From the NCBI GenBank assembly GCA_001799285.1, contig MGTD01000002.1, positions 420-62,511 of the forward strand: a stretch of 62,092 nucleotides of DNA, given 5' to 3'. Position numbers and translations under genes: made by a program. The notes under the pieces are model-generated. The model worked only from the letters and a program-made list of their open reading frames with translations. It had not been told where the DNA came from and did not search any database. This DNA comes from Deltaproteobacteria bacterium RIFOXYD12_FULL_56_24. GTDB lineage: Bacteria; Desulfobacterota; Desulfobulbia; Desulfobulbales; Desulfurivibrionaceae. Below are positions 46,036 through 53,275 of this stretch, one piece after another. The first letter of the stretch is position 1. Each line of letters starts with the position of its first letter.

Positions 46036-48291
46036 TCAGGCGGGAATGCTCAACACCTTGCCGTTCTTGATGAACTTGACGAAGTTGTTCCGCATGCCGT
46101 GCGCCCCGGTTTCCGGATCGACCGCCAACCTGGTGATCAGACTCTGGTCGTCGATACCCTTACCGGACGCCACGGTCATGGCCTTATTCATCGTGCCGTA
46201 GCCATGGGCCATGTAGATGGTATCCTTGCGGATGCCGGGGGTAACCTTGACCACGGAAGAGGTCCGCGACTTCACCCCGTCCTGATTGACCAGTTCGATG
46301 GTGTCACCTTCTTTCAGTCCCATCTTTTTGGCGGACTCATCGTTAAGCCAGACTGGATTGTTCGGCATCTCGTTGTGCAGCCAGGCATTGTTCTGCGTCC
46401 GGTTGAAGGTGTGGACCGGGGAGCGGCCATAAACCAGACGGGCAAATCCCTTGGGCGGTTCCGGCACCGGAACATAGGTGGGAATGGCCGAGTAACCTGC
46501 CTCCGCCAGCTCCGCGCTGTAAAACTCCACATCCAGGGCCTTGCCGTAGGGATCAGCGCCGGGCTGGAGATGAATCCCCTCTTCCTTTACCAGTTGCCCG
46601 ATGGAGAGATTAACCCCGGCCAAAATCTTCTCAACCATCTCTTCGGCGCTCTTGACCTTGATATGCTCGCCATATCCCATCCGCTTGGCCAGCTCATTGA
46701 TGATCCAGATGGAGTCCTTGCGCTCATGGTCGGTCGCAATCGGAGATACCAGCGGCAGCCGTGGGGCGATGAACTGCTGCTGCGGGTCGGCAAAGTTCCA
46801 CTGCGTCCCCTTGTGAATATAGCCGTCATAACGTTCCAGATAGGACAGCTCGGGGAGGAGAATGTCGGCGTACATGGTGATGTCAGTGGGCATGACATCA
46901 CAGACCATGACAAAATCCATCTGTTCCAGCATCTTGATGGTCAAAGCCTGATCCGGGATGGTCTGGATGGGGTTCTGCCCCCAGCCGACATAGCCCTTGA
47001 TCGCATAGGGCTTGCCGGTAACGGCGGTATTGCGGATAAGATCGGTGGGGGTGCCGGGAGGAGAAAATTTATATAGCTTGGCCATCGTATGAAGGGCAAA
47101 CTGCTCGGCATGTTCACTCATGAGCTTCGGCCAACCCACCTTTCCGACTTTCGGGCCTTTGCCCGGTACAAACCCACCTTTAACCCCGATGGTGCCAAGG
47201 AGACCGGTCAGGCAAGCAAGGGCCCGCTCCCGCTGGAAGTCGTTGCCGTTCCAACTCACATGACGGCCCGGATGGATGGAAACATTGGGAGCATTGGCGG
47301 CCAGGGTGTCGGCAACCTGTTTGATCTGTTTTTCCGGCACATCACAGGTCTTTGCCGCCCATTTAAGAGAGGAATGGCTGATGCCCTTGGCAAATTCGCC
47401 AAAACCCTTGCCGTGCTCGGCCACGTATTTCTTGTCGTATTTGCCTTCCTTGATCAGGTAATTCATGATCGCCAGCAAAAAGGCGGTATCGGTGCCGGGC
47501 TTGATCCTGACCCAGATATCCGCCTTAGACACGGAGGCGGAAAAGCGGGGGTCAACTACGATCAGCTTGGCGCCGTTCTCAAGCCCTTTCAGATAGCGCT
47601 TCAGGTGGGAGACGTGGACGTTCTCGCCAAAATGACCGCCCAAAAGAAAGATCGCCTTGGCATTGGCCATATCAACATTTTCACCGGGGGGTACGCCAAG
47701 GGTGGCGACATAGGCGGTGTCGCGAATCCCGCGGCACTGGAAGAAAGAGGCTTCGGAGTTGTTGGGGGTGCCGACCACATTCTCGAAAAAGTTCATCGGA
47801 TAGGTTGCCGAGCATCCATGGGGGAAAATAGCGATGCCTTGGGGGCCGTACTTGTCGATAACCCCCTTGAGCCTGGTGGCGCACTCGTCCAGAGCCTCAT
47901 CCCAGGAGATTCGCTTCCATTCAGGAGCGCCACGCTTGCCCACGTTTTTCATCGGGAATTTCAAGCGATCCGGATCGTAGAGCAGCTTGACTCCGGCATT
48001 GCCGCGGGCGCAGATGCTCACTCCGTTGTCGATGCTCTTGGGGTTGCCCTCAAGCTTGACCAGTCTGCCATCCCGCACCTTGCCCACCAGCTGACAGCGC
48101 CAGAAGCACATCTCGCAGATCCCGCCCGTCACGGTCTTGGTGTCGGCAAAGCTGCCGGGCGCGGCAAATGGTTTCTTGACAAACGGGGTGCCCGCCTTCG
48201 CCCTGTCGGCAAAACAGCCGGACATTGCTGCCGTGGCTGCCGCAAGAGATGCGGTTTGCAAAAATTTACGTCTCGTAAGATTCAAAGCCAT
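46036..48291 (-). CDS. Molybdopterin oxidoreductase catalytic subunit (polysulfide/thiosulfate reductase-like)
   Basis: This 751-residue Mo/W-bisPGD enzyme has a Tat signal (LTRRKFLQTASLAAATAAM, Arg7-Arg8). Cys59, Cys62, Cys66 and Cys94 bind an N-terminal [4Fe-4S] cluster (CEMCFWRC and SICARG). The probable Mo ligand is Cys186 in ASFFQCRG. Motifs such as IFLLGGHFGENVHVSH, VVDPRFSASVSKADIW and YGTMNKAMT fit the PsrA/PhsA/TtrA group. The substrate may be polysulfide, thiosulfate, tetrathionate or another oxyanion and cannot be fixed from sequence. GGGAGGAAA precedes the ATG. It lies between the chaperone (1 nt) and the ferredoxin subunit. Confidence 0.9.
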   Translation of the reverse strand: MALNLTRRKFLQTASLAAATAAMSGCFADRAKAGTPFVKKPFAAPGSFADTKTVTGGICEMCFWRCQLVGKVRDGRLVKLEGNPKSIDNGVSICARGNAGVKLLYDPDRLKFPMKNVGKRGAPEWKRISWDEALDECATRLKGVIDKYGPQGIAIFPHGCSATYPMNFFENVVGTPNNSEASFFQCRGIRDTAYVATLGVPPGENVDMANAKAIFLLGGHFGENVHVSHLKRYLKGLENGAKLIVVDPRFSASVSKADIWVRIKPGTDTAFLLAIMNYLIKEGKYDKKYVAEHGKGFGEFAKGISHSSLKWAAKTCDVPEKQIKQVADTLAANAPNVSIHPGRHVSWNGNDFQRERALACLTGLLGTIGVKGGFVPGKGPKVGKVGWPKLMSEHAEQFALHTMAKLYKFSPPGTPTDLIRNTAVTGKPYAIKGYVGWGQNPIQTIPDQALTIKMLEQMDFVMVCDVMPTDITMYADILLPELSYLERYDGYIHKGTQWNFADPQQQFIAPRLPLVSPIATDHERKDSIWIINELAKRMGYGEHIKVKSAEEMVEKILAGVNLSIGQLVKEEGIHLQPGADPYGKALDVEFYSAELAEAGYSAIPTYVPVPEPPKGFARLVYGRSPVHTFNRTQNNAWLHNEMPNNPVWLNDESAKKMGLKEGDTIELVNQDGVKSRTSSVVKVTPGIRKDTIYMAHGYGTMNKAMTVASGKGIDDQSLITRLAVDPETGAHGMRNNFVKFIKNGKVLSIPA

Positions 48292-48292
48292 T

Positions 48293-48859
48293 TCACATTT
48301 CCTCCCTTGTAAAGAAATCAATTAGATTGACTATAACCCGGTAAAAATGATGGCGAGTCTCGCAAACAACCCGCGCCTTAAACTTGGGAAACCACGGCCT
48401 GAAATGGTGGGCAAGAAAAAACTCTTCCTCGTCGCTCTTGCCTTCCTCAACCAGAAGAGCAAGAAATTCCAGCTCAAAGGTAAGATGATCGGGGATATCC
48501 GCCTCGCCCACCAGGTCGAAACCCTGCTCGTGATAAAATAGTTTTGTTTTTTCAGCGCTGGGTCCATAGAGCATGCCGTCATCGCTGAGGTAGACCGAGC
48601 CATATGGCGGAGCGATTACCGCGGGAACCGCATTGACAAACAGCCGGGTGTGCTCCACCTGCAGGGGCTCAAGCCAGTCAGCGCTTTCGGAGATTGACCG
48701 CCGGATGGACGCCGCCTCGGCATCCCATCCCAGCCCGACAAGAAAGGCATCGAGAGCGGAAAAATACTCCGCCTGCAGCCAGCTGGAGTCGGGATAGCGC
48801 AGGGATTGAGCGAGAAAGCGGTAGATATCCGCCATGTTGCTTGAGGTGGATTGGGCCAT
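48293..48859 (-). CDS. TorD/DmsD-family molybdoenzyme chaperone
   Basis: This 188-residue all-helical protein should bind the Tat signal and help insert the cofactor into the catalytic subunit encoded next. The family motif is EHTRLFVNAVPAVIAPPYGSVY, followed by DHLTFELEFLALL and FLAHHFRPWFPKF. The ATG at 48859 has GGAG at a good distance; the frame to 48934 adds an unlikely N-terminus. It is the first gene of the operon, 1 nt before the catalytic subunit. Confidence 0.9.
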   Translation of the reverse strand: MAQSTSSNMADIYRFLAQSLRYPDSSWLQAEYFSALDAFLVGLGWDAEAASIRRSISESADWLEPLQVEHTRLFVNAVPAVIAPPYGSVYLSDDGMLYGPSAEKTKLFYHEQGFDLVGEADIPDHLTFELEFLALLVEEGKSDEEEFFLAHHFRPWFPKFKARVVCETRHHFYRVIVNLIDFFTREEM

Positions 48860-48976
48860 GGCCTCACTCCCACAAAAAATATCGTTAAAAGCGAAAACTC
48901 CCCAAATGCTATGTCTCTCGCATCCGGATGCCACCGCCCTATGCCCCGGAAAGGCATCTCGAAGAATATTAGCACG

Positions 48977-49041
48977 AAGGAAAATAATTAAATACTATAG
49001 CACCAGGTTTCCCTGATGCAAAGGAAAATAATTAAATACTA
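48977..49041 (-). repeat. Direct 21-bp repeats carrying duplicated -10 regions
   Basis: AAGGAAAATAATTAAATACTA occurs at 48977-48997 and 49021-49041. On the minus strand each gives TAGTATTTAATTATTTTCCTT, that is a -10-like TAGTAT plus the start of the transcript. Confidence 0.8.
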
Positions 49042-49064
49042 CAATTCCCTGTCCCACTTGGCAA
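49036..49064 (-). promoter_or_regulatory. Sigma-70-type promoter of the torD-molybdoenzyme operon (P1)
   Basis: On the minus strand TTGCCA (49064-49059) and TAGTAT (49041-49036) are separated by exactly 17 bp. A second, similar promoter (TTGCAT, 18-bp spacer, TAGTAT) lies at about 48992-49021. Both read toward the chaperone gene. Confidence 0.6.
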
Positions 49065-49086
49065 ATGCGGCAATTTGTCGCATTTG
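49062..49086. promoter_or_regulatory. Inverted repeat overlapping the -35 region (possible operator)
   Basis: CAAATGCG (49062-49069) and CGCATTTG (49079-49086) form a perfect 8-bp inverted repeat with a 9-nt spacer, overlapping the upstream edge of P1. The binding protein is unknown. Confidence 0.5.
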
Positions 49087-49391
49087 AAAACAAATAAACG
49101 AAACGCTGTTTTCTACACCACCGGACTTCCCCCGGAAGTGCCCGCTTTACATATGAAGTGACAGCGATAGTCTGTGGGGGTTGAGAATTATGAAATGAGC
49201 TTCAGGCAGCGTGTCAGGGAGTTGAAGTAGTTTTTCGTTTGCAACATGCCAAACTCGACCAACTATTTCATGGGATCCGGCAGGGAAATATTAAAGGAGG
49301 TCATGGCACCACCTCCTGTTAAAAAGATGATCTTTTCGACAATCTTTTTCAAGAAAAAGGACCGCCGGGATAGTCTTGTCACATCTCTCCC

Positions 49392-50735
49392 CTACTCCCG
49401 CTCCAACCTCACCATGGTTTCCTGATGGGCAGTCTGCGGGAACATATCCACCAACCTAACTTCGGTCAGCCGGTAACCGGCCTGGGTAAGTCCGACCAGA
49501 TCACGGGCCAGGGTGGCGGGGTCGCAGGAGATGTAGATGATCTGTTGGGCGTTAAGGCCGGGCAGCAGGGGGATGAGTTCGGCACAGCCGGAACGGGGCG
49601 GGTCAAGGAGGAGGAAGTCAAAGGTGGCCTTTTCGGCGAGCAGGCGCTTGGTCGCCTTGATGGCGCTTTCCTGACTGAAGCGGCAGCGGTCGGCAAGCCC
49701 GGCAATCTCGGCGTTGCGCACCGCACTGCGGATGGTGGAACGCTGCATGTCCATGCCGGTTACCTCCCAACCCTTCCCGGCCAGAGGAAGAGAGAAATTG
49801 CCCATGCCGCAGAAGAGATCCAGCGCCTTGGCGGGCTCCATCTTTCGGGTCCAGTCCAGCAGCAGCTTAATGCAGTTTTCATTCTGTCCGAGATTCACCT
49901 GGCAGAAGCCCCCCGGCTCCAGGGCAAGGGTCAAGGGGTGGCCGCACAGTTCGGCAGGCAGGGAAAACTCCACCAGCAGCTCGCTGGGCTGAACCTCCCC
50001 TTTTTCGGTGAAGCACGGCCCCTTGGCCTGGTCTTCCACGCTGAAGAGCACTGCTGCGAGCCTGGGCAGGGACTGACAGATGAGTTTGGCGGCCTGATGC
50101 TCGGCAGGCCGGGTCTTTCTGGTGTAGTGGATGAGCAGGATGACCGAGTTATGGGCGGGATTTTCGAGCAGTTCAATGGCCGAAGCCAGATTCAGAATGG
50201 ACTGAAACTGTCTGCTTTTTAAAAGCTCGACAAGCAACGAGTTGATACCCTCCCCGGCCAGGGGGCACCGGGAAACAGGGACCAGGCTGTGGCTCTGACG
50301 GCCGAAATATCCCACCCTGCCCTCAGCCACCTGCAACCTGATCCGTTGCCGGTATCCTGATGTTTCAGGCGAGGCCACGGGGGCTCCCATAAGGGCGGCA
50401 AGTTCCTCCTCCCGGCACAAACCGGCCCGACAGATGGTCTCCCCGAGAACAGCGTTTTTCAGGCGAAGCTGTTCTTCGTAAACCACATGCTGAAAATCAC
50501 AGCCGCCACAGGTGTCGTACACCGGACAGCTCGGAGCAACGCGCTGATCTGAGGCCACAAGCACCTCCAGCAAATCCGCTTCCTGATACTGCTTGTGCCC
50601 TCGGCGCAAACGAACCAGCACCCGTTCCCCAGGCAGCACGCGCGGCACCATGACCACCTGGCCATCGGGCAGACGCCCCAGACCGAGGCCCCCCTTGATT
50701 ACCTTGTCAACCGTGAGTTCCACGGATTTGCTCAT
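49392..50735 (-). CDS. rlmD: 23S rRNA (uracil-C5)-methyltransferase RlmD/RumA-like
   Basis: This 447-residue enzyme methylates C5 of a uracil in 23S rRNA. It has an N-terminal TRAM domain (SVELTVDKVIKGGLGLGRL). The [4Fe-4S] cysteines are in CPVYDTCGGCDFQH and SRCPLAG. The SAM fold has LDLFCGMGNFSLPLA, and the catalytic cysteine is in IYISCDPATLARDL. Whether the site is U1939 or U747 cannot be told from sequence, so the symbol is provisional. The frame to 50816 is longer, but family similarity begins at 50735. Confidence 0.88.
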   Translation of the reverse strand: MSKSVELTVDKVIKGGLGLGRLPDGQVVMVPRVLPGERVLVRLRRGHKQYQEADLLEVLVASDQRVAPSCPVYDTCGGCDFQHVVYEEQLRLKNAVLGETICRAGLCREEELAALMGAPVASPETSGYRQRIRLQVAEGRVGYFGRQSHSLVPVSRCPLAGEGINSLLVELLKSRQFQSILNLASAIELLENPAHNSVILLIHYTRKTRPAEHQAAKLICQSLPRLAAVLFSVEDQAKGPCFTEKGEVQPSELLVEFSLPAELCGHPLTLALEPGGFCQVNLGQNENCIKLLLDWTRKMEPAKALDLFCGMGNFSLPLAGKGWEVTGMDMQRSTIRSAVRNAEIAGLADRCRFSQESAIKATKRLLAEKATFDFLLLDPPRSGCAELIPLLPGLNAQQIIYISCDPATLARDLVGLTQAGYRLTEVRLVDMFPQTAHQETMVRLERE

Positions 50736-51086
50736 CGGCTGTTCCGCACAAAAAAATGATTCATCAGGAAATCCGGAGAATTCCACCTTTCCCCCATTTG
50801 TCCTGCCGCGCCTCACAGGCGAGGGCGGAAAAGACGCGGGAACTGTTTGAGGGCGAAGCCCGAGTTATTCCGCGTCCCGCCCTTGGCGAGAAGTAAGGGA
50901 AGCCCGCAGGGCCAGGACTGGCTGGGGTGCCTTTTTCTTGTTTCTTCTTTTGGGCACGCAAAAGAAGAAAGAGAGAACGACAGAAGAGGCTTTTTTGTTC
51001 CCCCGAAATTTCCGGATAAACAAAAAAGCCGGCACAGAGCGACCACCCCATACCGGCATTCCGGGTGTAAATCTCCCGGTTAAAAC
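50736..51086. other. Hairpin-rich spacer between leuD and rlmD
   Basis: No gene is credible in 351 nt. Two perfect 12-bp inverted repeats occur. TTTCTTCTTTTG (50941-50952) with its complement (50959-50970) has a 6-nt loop. GGCTTTTTTGTT (50988-50999) with its complement (51019-51030) has a 19-nt loop; it lies just past the leuD stop and could act as its terminator. Confidence 0.6.
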
Positions 51087-51602
51087 CTAATAGTTTTTAT
51101 CAGCATAAGCCAACCAACCGCCTGCTTCCACGAGATTTTTATCAAATTCATTAAGGATAAAGGGGATAACCACCTTTTTGTCCCCGTGAACCGTGAGGGT
51201 GCAACCAACAAGATCCACCCCGATCTCCACCTCCTCCCCCAGAGTGAAAAGAGTCTCGATATCCTTTTTCGGCAGCTCGATGGCCAGCATGCCGCAGTTG
51301 TACATGTTCTGCCTAAAGATGCGGGCAAAGCTCTCGGCGATGACCACATTGATGTCGTTGACCTCGAATACCCAGACCGCGTGCTCCCTGGAGGAGCCGC
51401 AGCCGAAATTGGCCCGGGTGATGATAACCCCCTTGCCCTCGATGTCCCGGCGCGGATCAAACCCCCCCAATTTTAGGTCTTCAAGAATATAGGACTGCAG
51501 GGCCAGTTTGGTGTTTTCGGTCAGATACTTGGCCGGGATGATCTCGTCGGTATTTATATCGCTTCGGTCAAGAAACAGCGCTTTGCCGCCGAACTCTTTC
51601 AT
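51087..51602 (-). CDS. leuD: 3-isopropylmalate dehydratase small subunit
   Basis: This 171-residue swivel-domain subunit of the isopropylmalate isomerase that works with LeuC has DRSDINTDEIIPAKYL at the N-terminus. The family box ANFGCGSSREHAVW is followed by the segment ESFARIFRQNMYNCGMLAIEL. The size and pattern fit the archaeal-type LeuD/HacB group, so a related 2-alkylmalate dehydratase is possible. leuC is upstream on the same strand, separated by 129 nt with a 9-bp inverted repeat (51631-51639 and 51674-51682). Confidence 0.9.
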   Translation of the reverse strand: MKEFGGKALFLDRSDINTDEIIPAKYLTENTKLALQSYILEDLKLGGFDPRRDIEGKGVIITRANFGCGSSREHAVWVFEVNDINVVIAESFARIFRQNMYNCGMLAIELPKKDIETLFTLGEEVEIGVDLVGCTLTVHGDKKVVIPFILNEFDKNLVEAGGWLAYADKNY

Positions 51603-51731
51603 TATCTTTCACTCCATTATTGTTTGGTTTAGGGGCCGTTCAGAAATAATTTGTACAATTTCGACTCGCCTTTACGGCCCCTTATGCCATTTTTGGCTTT
51701 AAGAAAGTCGTGGTTAATTTTGTACAATGGC

Positions 51732-53015
51732 TTAGATGAGCTTTCGCGGGTCGGTGATATGCCCCTTTACGGCTGTGGCCGCGGCGGTGAGCGGGCTCAT
51801 CAGATGGACGATGCCGCCCTTGCCCATCCGGCCATTAAAGTTCCGGTTGGTAGTGGAGGCACAGATCTCCCCTTCGGCCAGAACCCCGTTGCTCATACCC
51901 AGGCAGGCGCCGCAAGTCGGGTTGGTCACGCAAAAACCCGCTTCCATAAAGATGGCGATGAGCCCCTCTTCCAGGGCCTGGGAATAAACCTTGGGAGTGG
52001 CCGGAGAAAGAATGCCGCGCACATTGGCGGCGATCTTTTTCCCTTTCAGGATTCGGGCCGCGGAACGGAGATCCTCGATGCGGCCATTGGTGCAGGAACC
52101 GATATACACCTGATCCACCGGGGTGCCCTCCATTTCGACAACGCTTTTCACCTCGTCGGGCTTGTAGCCGAAGGTCACCTGGGGCGCCAGCTTGGAGACA
52201 TCAAGGGTCATCTCCTGCACATAGCTCGCATCAGGATCGGAATGCCACCTAAGAAAATCCTCCACCGCCACATCAATGGAGGCATACTTATGGTTGAGAA
52301 ACGGCCAGAGATATTTGGCGGTCACCCGGTCCGGCAGGCAGATGCCGCAGGTGGCTCCGGCCTCGATGGCCATGTTGCACAGGGTCATCCGCGCTTCCAT
52401 GCTCATCTTATCCACCACCGGGCCGACAAACTCCATGACCTTGTCGGTGGCCCCGTTGACGGTAAGTTCCTTGATGATAAAGAGAATCACGTCCTTGGCA
52501 GAGACGCCGTCCTGCAAGGTGCCGGTGATGGTGATCCGCATGGTTTCCGGGGTGCGAAACGAACAAACCCCCTTCAGGATACCCACCTCCAGATCGGTGG
52601 TGCCGACGCCAGCGGCAAAGGCGCCGAAGGCTCCGTGGGTGCAGGTGTGGGAATCACCCATGATCACCGTGTAGCCGGGGCGAATAAAGCCCTTTTCCGG
52701 GAAGAGCGCATGGCAGACCCCGTTGGCGCCGATGTCGAAAAAATCCCGGATCTTGTGCCGCCTGGCCCAGTCGCGGAGGATCTTGCCCTGGGTGGCGGTC
52801 TTGGAATCCTTTGCCGGGGTGACATGGTCGATGACCGCCTTGATCTTGGTGGTGTCAAAGACCCGGTCCATGTCGCGGGCCTCCAGATCGGTGATGGCGA
52901 TGGGCGTGGTGATTTCGTGACACAAGACCACATCAAGGTTGAGGATGACGTTCTCAGGGGTCGGGGTGTCGCGCAGATGCGCGGCAAAAATCTTTTCAGC
53001 TATGGTTTTACCCAT
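51732..53015 (-). CDS. leuC: 3-isopropylmalate dehydratase large subunit
   Basis: This 427-residue [4Fe-4S] aconitase-family subunit isomerises 2- and 3-isopropylmalate in leucine synthesis. It starts MGKTIAEKIFAAHLRD, with GGAGG about 10 nt upstream of the ATG. MGDSHTCTHGAFGAFAAGVG and the cluster cysteines in YIGSCTNGR and NPTCGACLG are present. The length matches the shorter archaeal-type LeuC. No leuA or leuB is in view, so homoaconitase-like or methylmalate activity is not excluded. Confidence 0.9.
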   Translation of the reverse strand: MGKTIAEKIFAAHLRDTPTPENVILNLDVVLCHEITTPIAITDLEARDMDRVFDTTKIKAVIDHVTPAKDSKTATQGKILRDWARRHKIRDFFDIGANGVCHALFPEKGFIRPGYTVIMGDSHTCTHGAFGAFAAGVGTTDLEVGILKGVCSFRTPETMRITITGTLQDGVSAKDVILFIIKELTVNGATDKVMEFVGPVVDKMSMEARMTLCNMAIEAGATCGICLPDRVTAKYLWPFLNHKYASIDVAVEDFLRWHSDPDASYVQEMTLDVSKLAPQVTFGYKPDEVKSVVEMEGTPVDQVYIGSCTNGRIEDLRSAARILKGKKIAANVRGILSPATPKVYSQALEEGLIAIFMEAGFCVTNPTCGACLGMSNGVLAEGEICASTTNRNFNGRMGKGGIVHLMSPLTAAATAVKGHITDPRKLI

Positions 53016-53059
53016 TGGTAATGAGCCTCCGTACGGGGATTGTCTGAGTATTTTTGGGC

Positions 53060-53080
53060 GGTGTTGCTGGATAGTTACGG
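53060..53080. repeat. Isolated end of the 108-bp element family
   Basis: The segment ending GTTGCTGGATAGTTACGG matches the right end of element copy 2 at 18 of 19 shared positions. No core follows. It lies upstream of leuC, and 195 nt before the HD-domain gene. Confidence 0.6.
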
Positions 53081-53275
53081 TTTTTTTTACCACATTCCGG
53101 CAGCCCTTAGCCACGATAAATGCAGAGCCCGTCCGAAAAATTACCGAAAATATTAAGTAAACACTGTTTTTTCATACTTTGCGTTTGACCTGGGTTCCCA
53201 TGCTGGATATCATGCTTTAAAATTTATTGTTGCTGTCAAAGCGCGCAAATTTTTTTGTAAGGATATAGCAGGCAT

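Larger units (their letters stand above)
48860..49391. other. Regulatory spacer upstream of the molybdoenzyme operon
   Basis: 532 nt with no confident gene. It contains two direct-repeat promoter copies (48977-48997 and 49021-49041) and an 8-bp inverted repeat (49062-49086). Near the rlmD end is a 7-bp hairpin over an AGGAGGT, with a 40-codon frame at 49303-49425 that overlaps the rlmD end. Confidence 0.5.

Noticed and set aside
47089-48312. 407-codon open frame on the plus strand
   Set aside because: It is antisense to the molybdoenzyme catalytic subunit, which has clear cysteine and Tat motifs.
50847-51083. Small open frames in the leuD/rlmD spacer
   Set aside because: Overlapping frames exist on both strands across perfect hairpins, without start context or family resemblance.
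51651-53021. 456-codon open frame on the plus strand
   Set aside because: It is antisense to leuC, and the translation shows no domain pattern.
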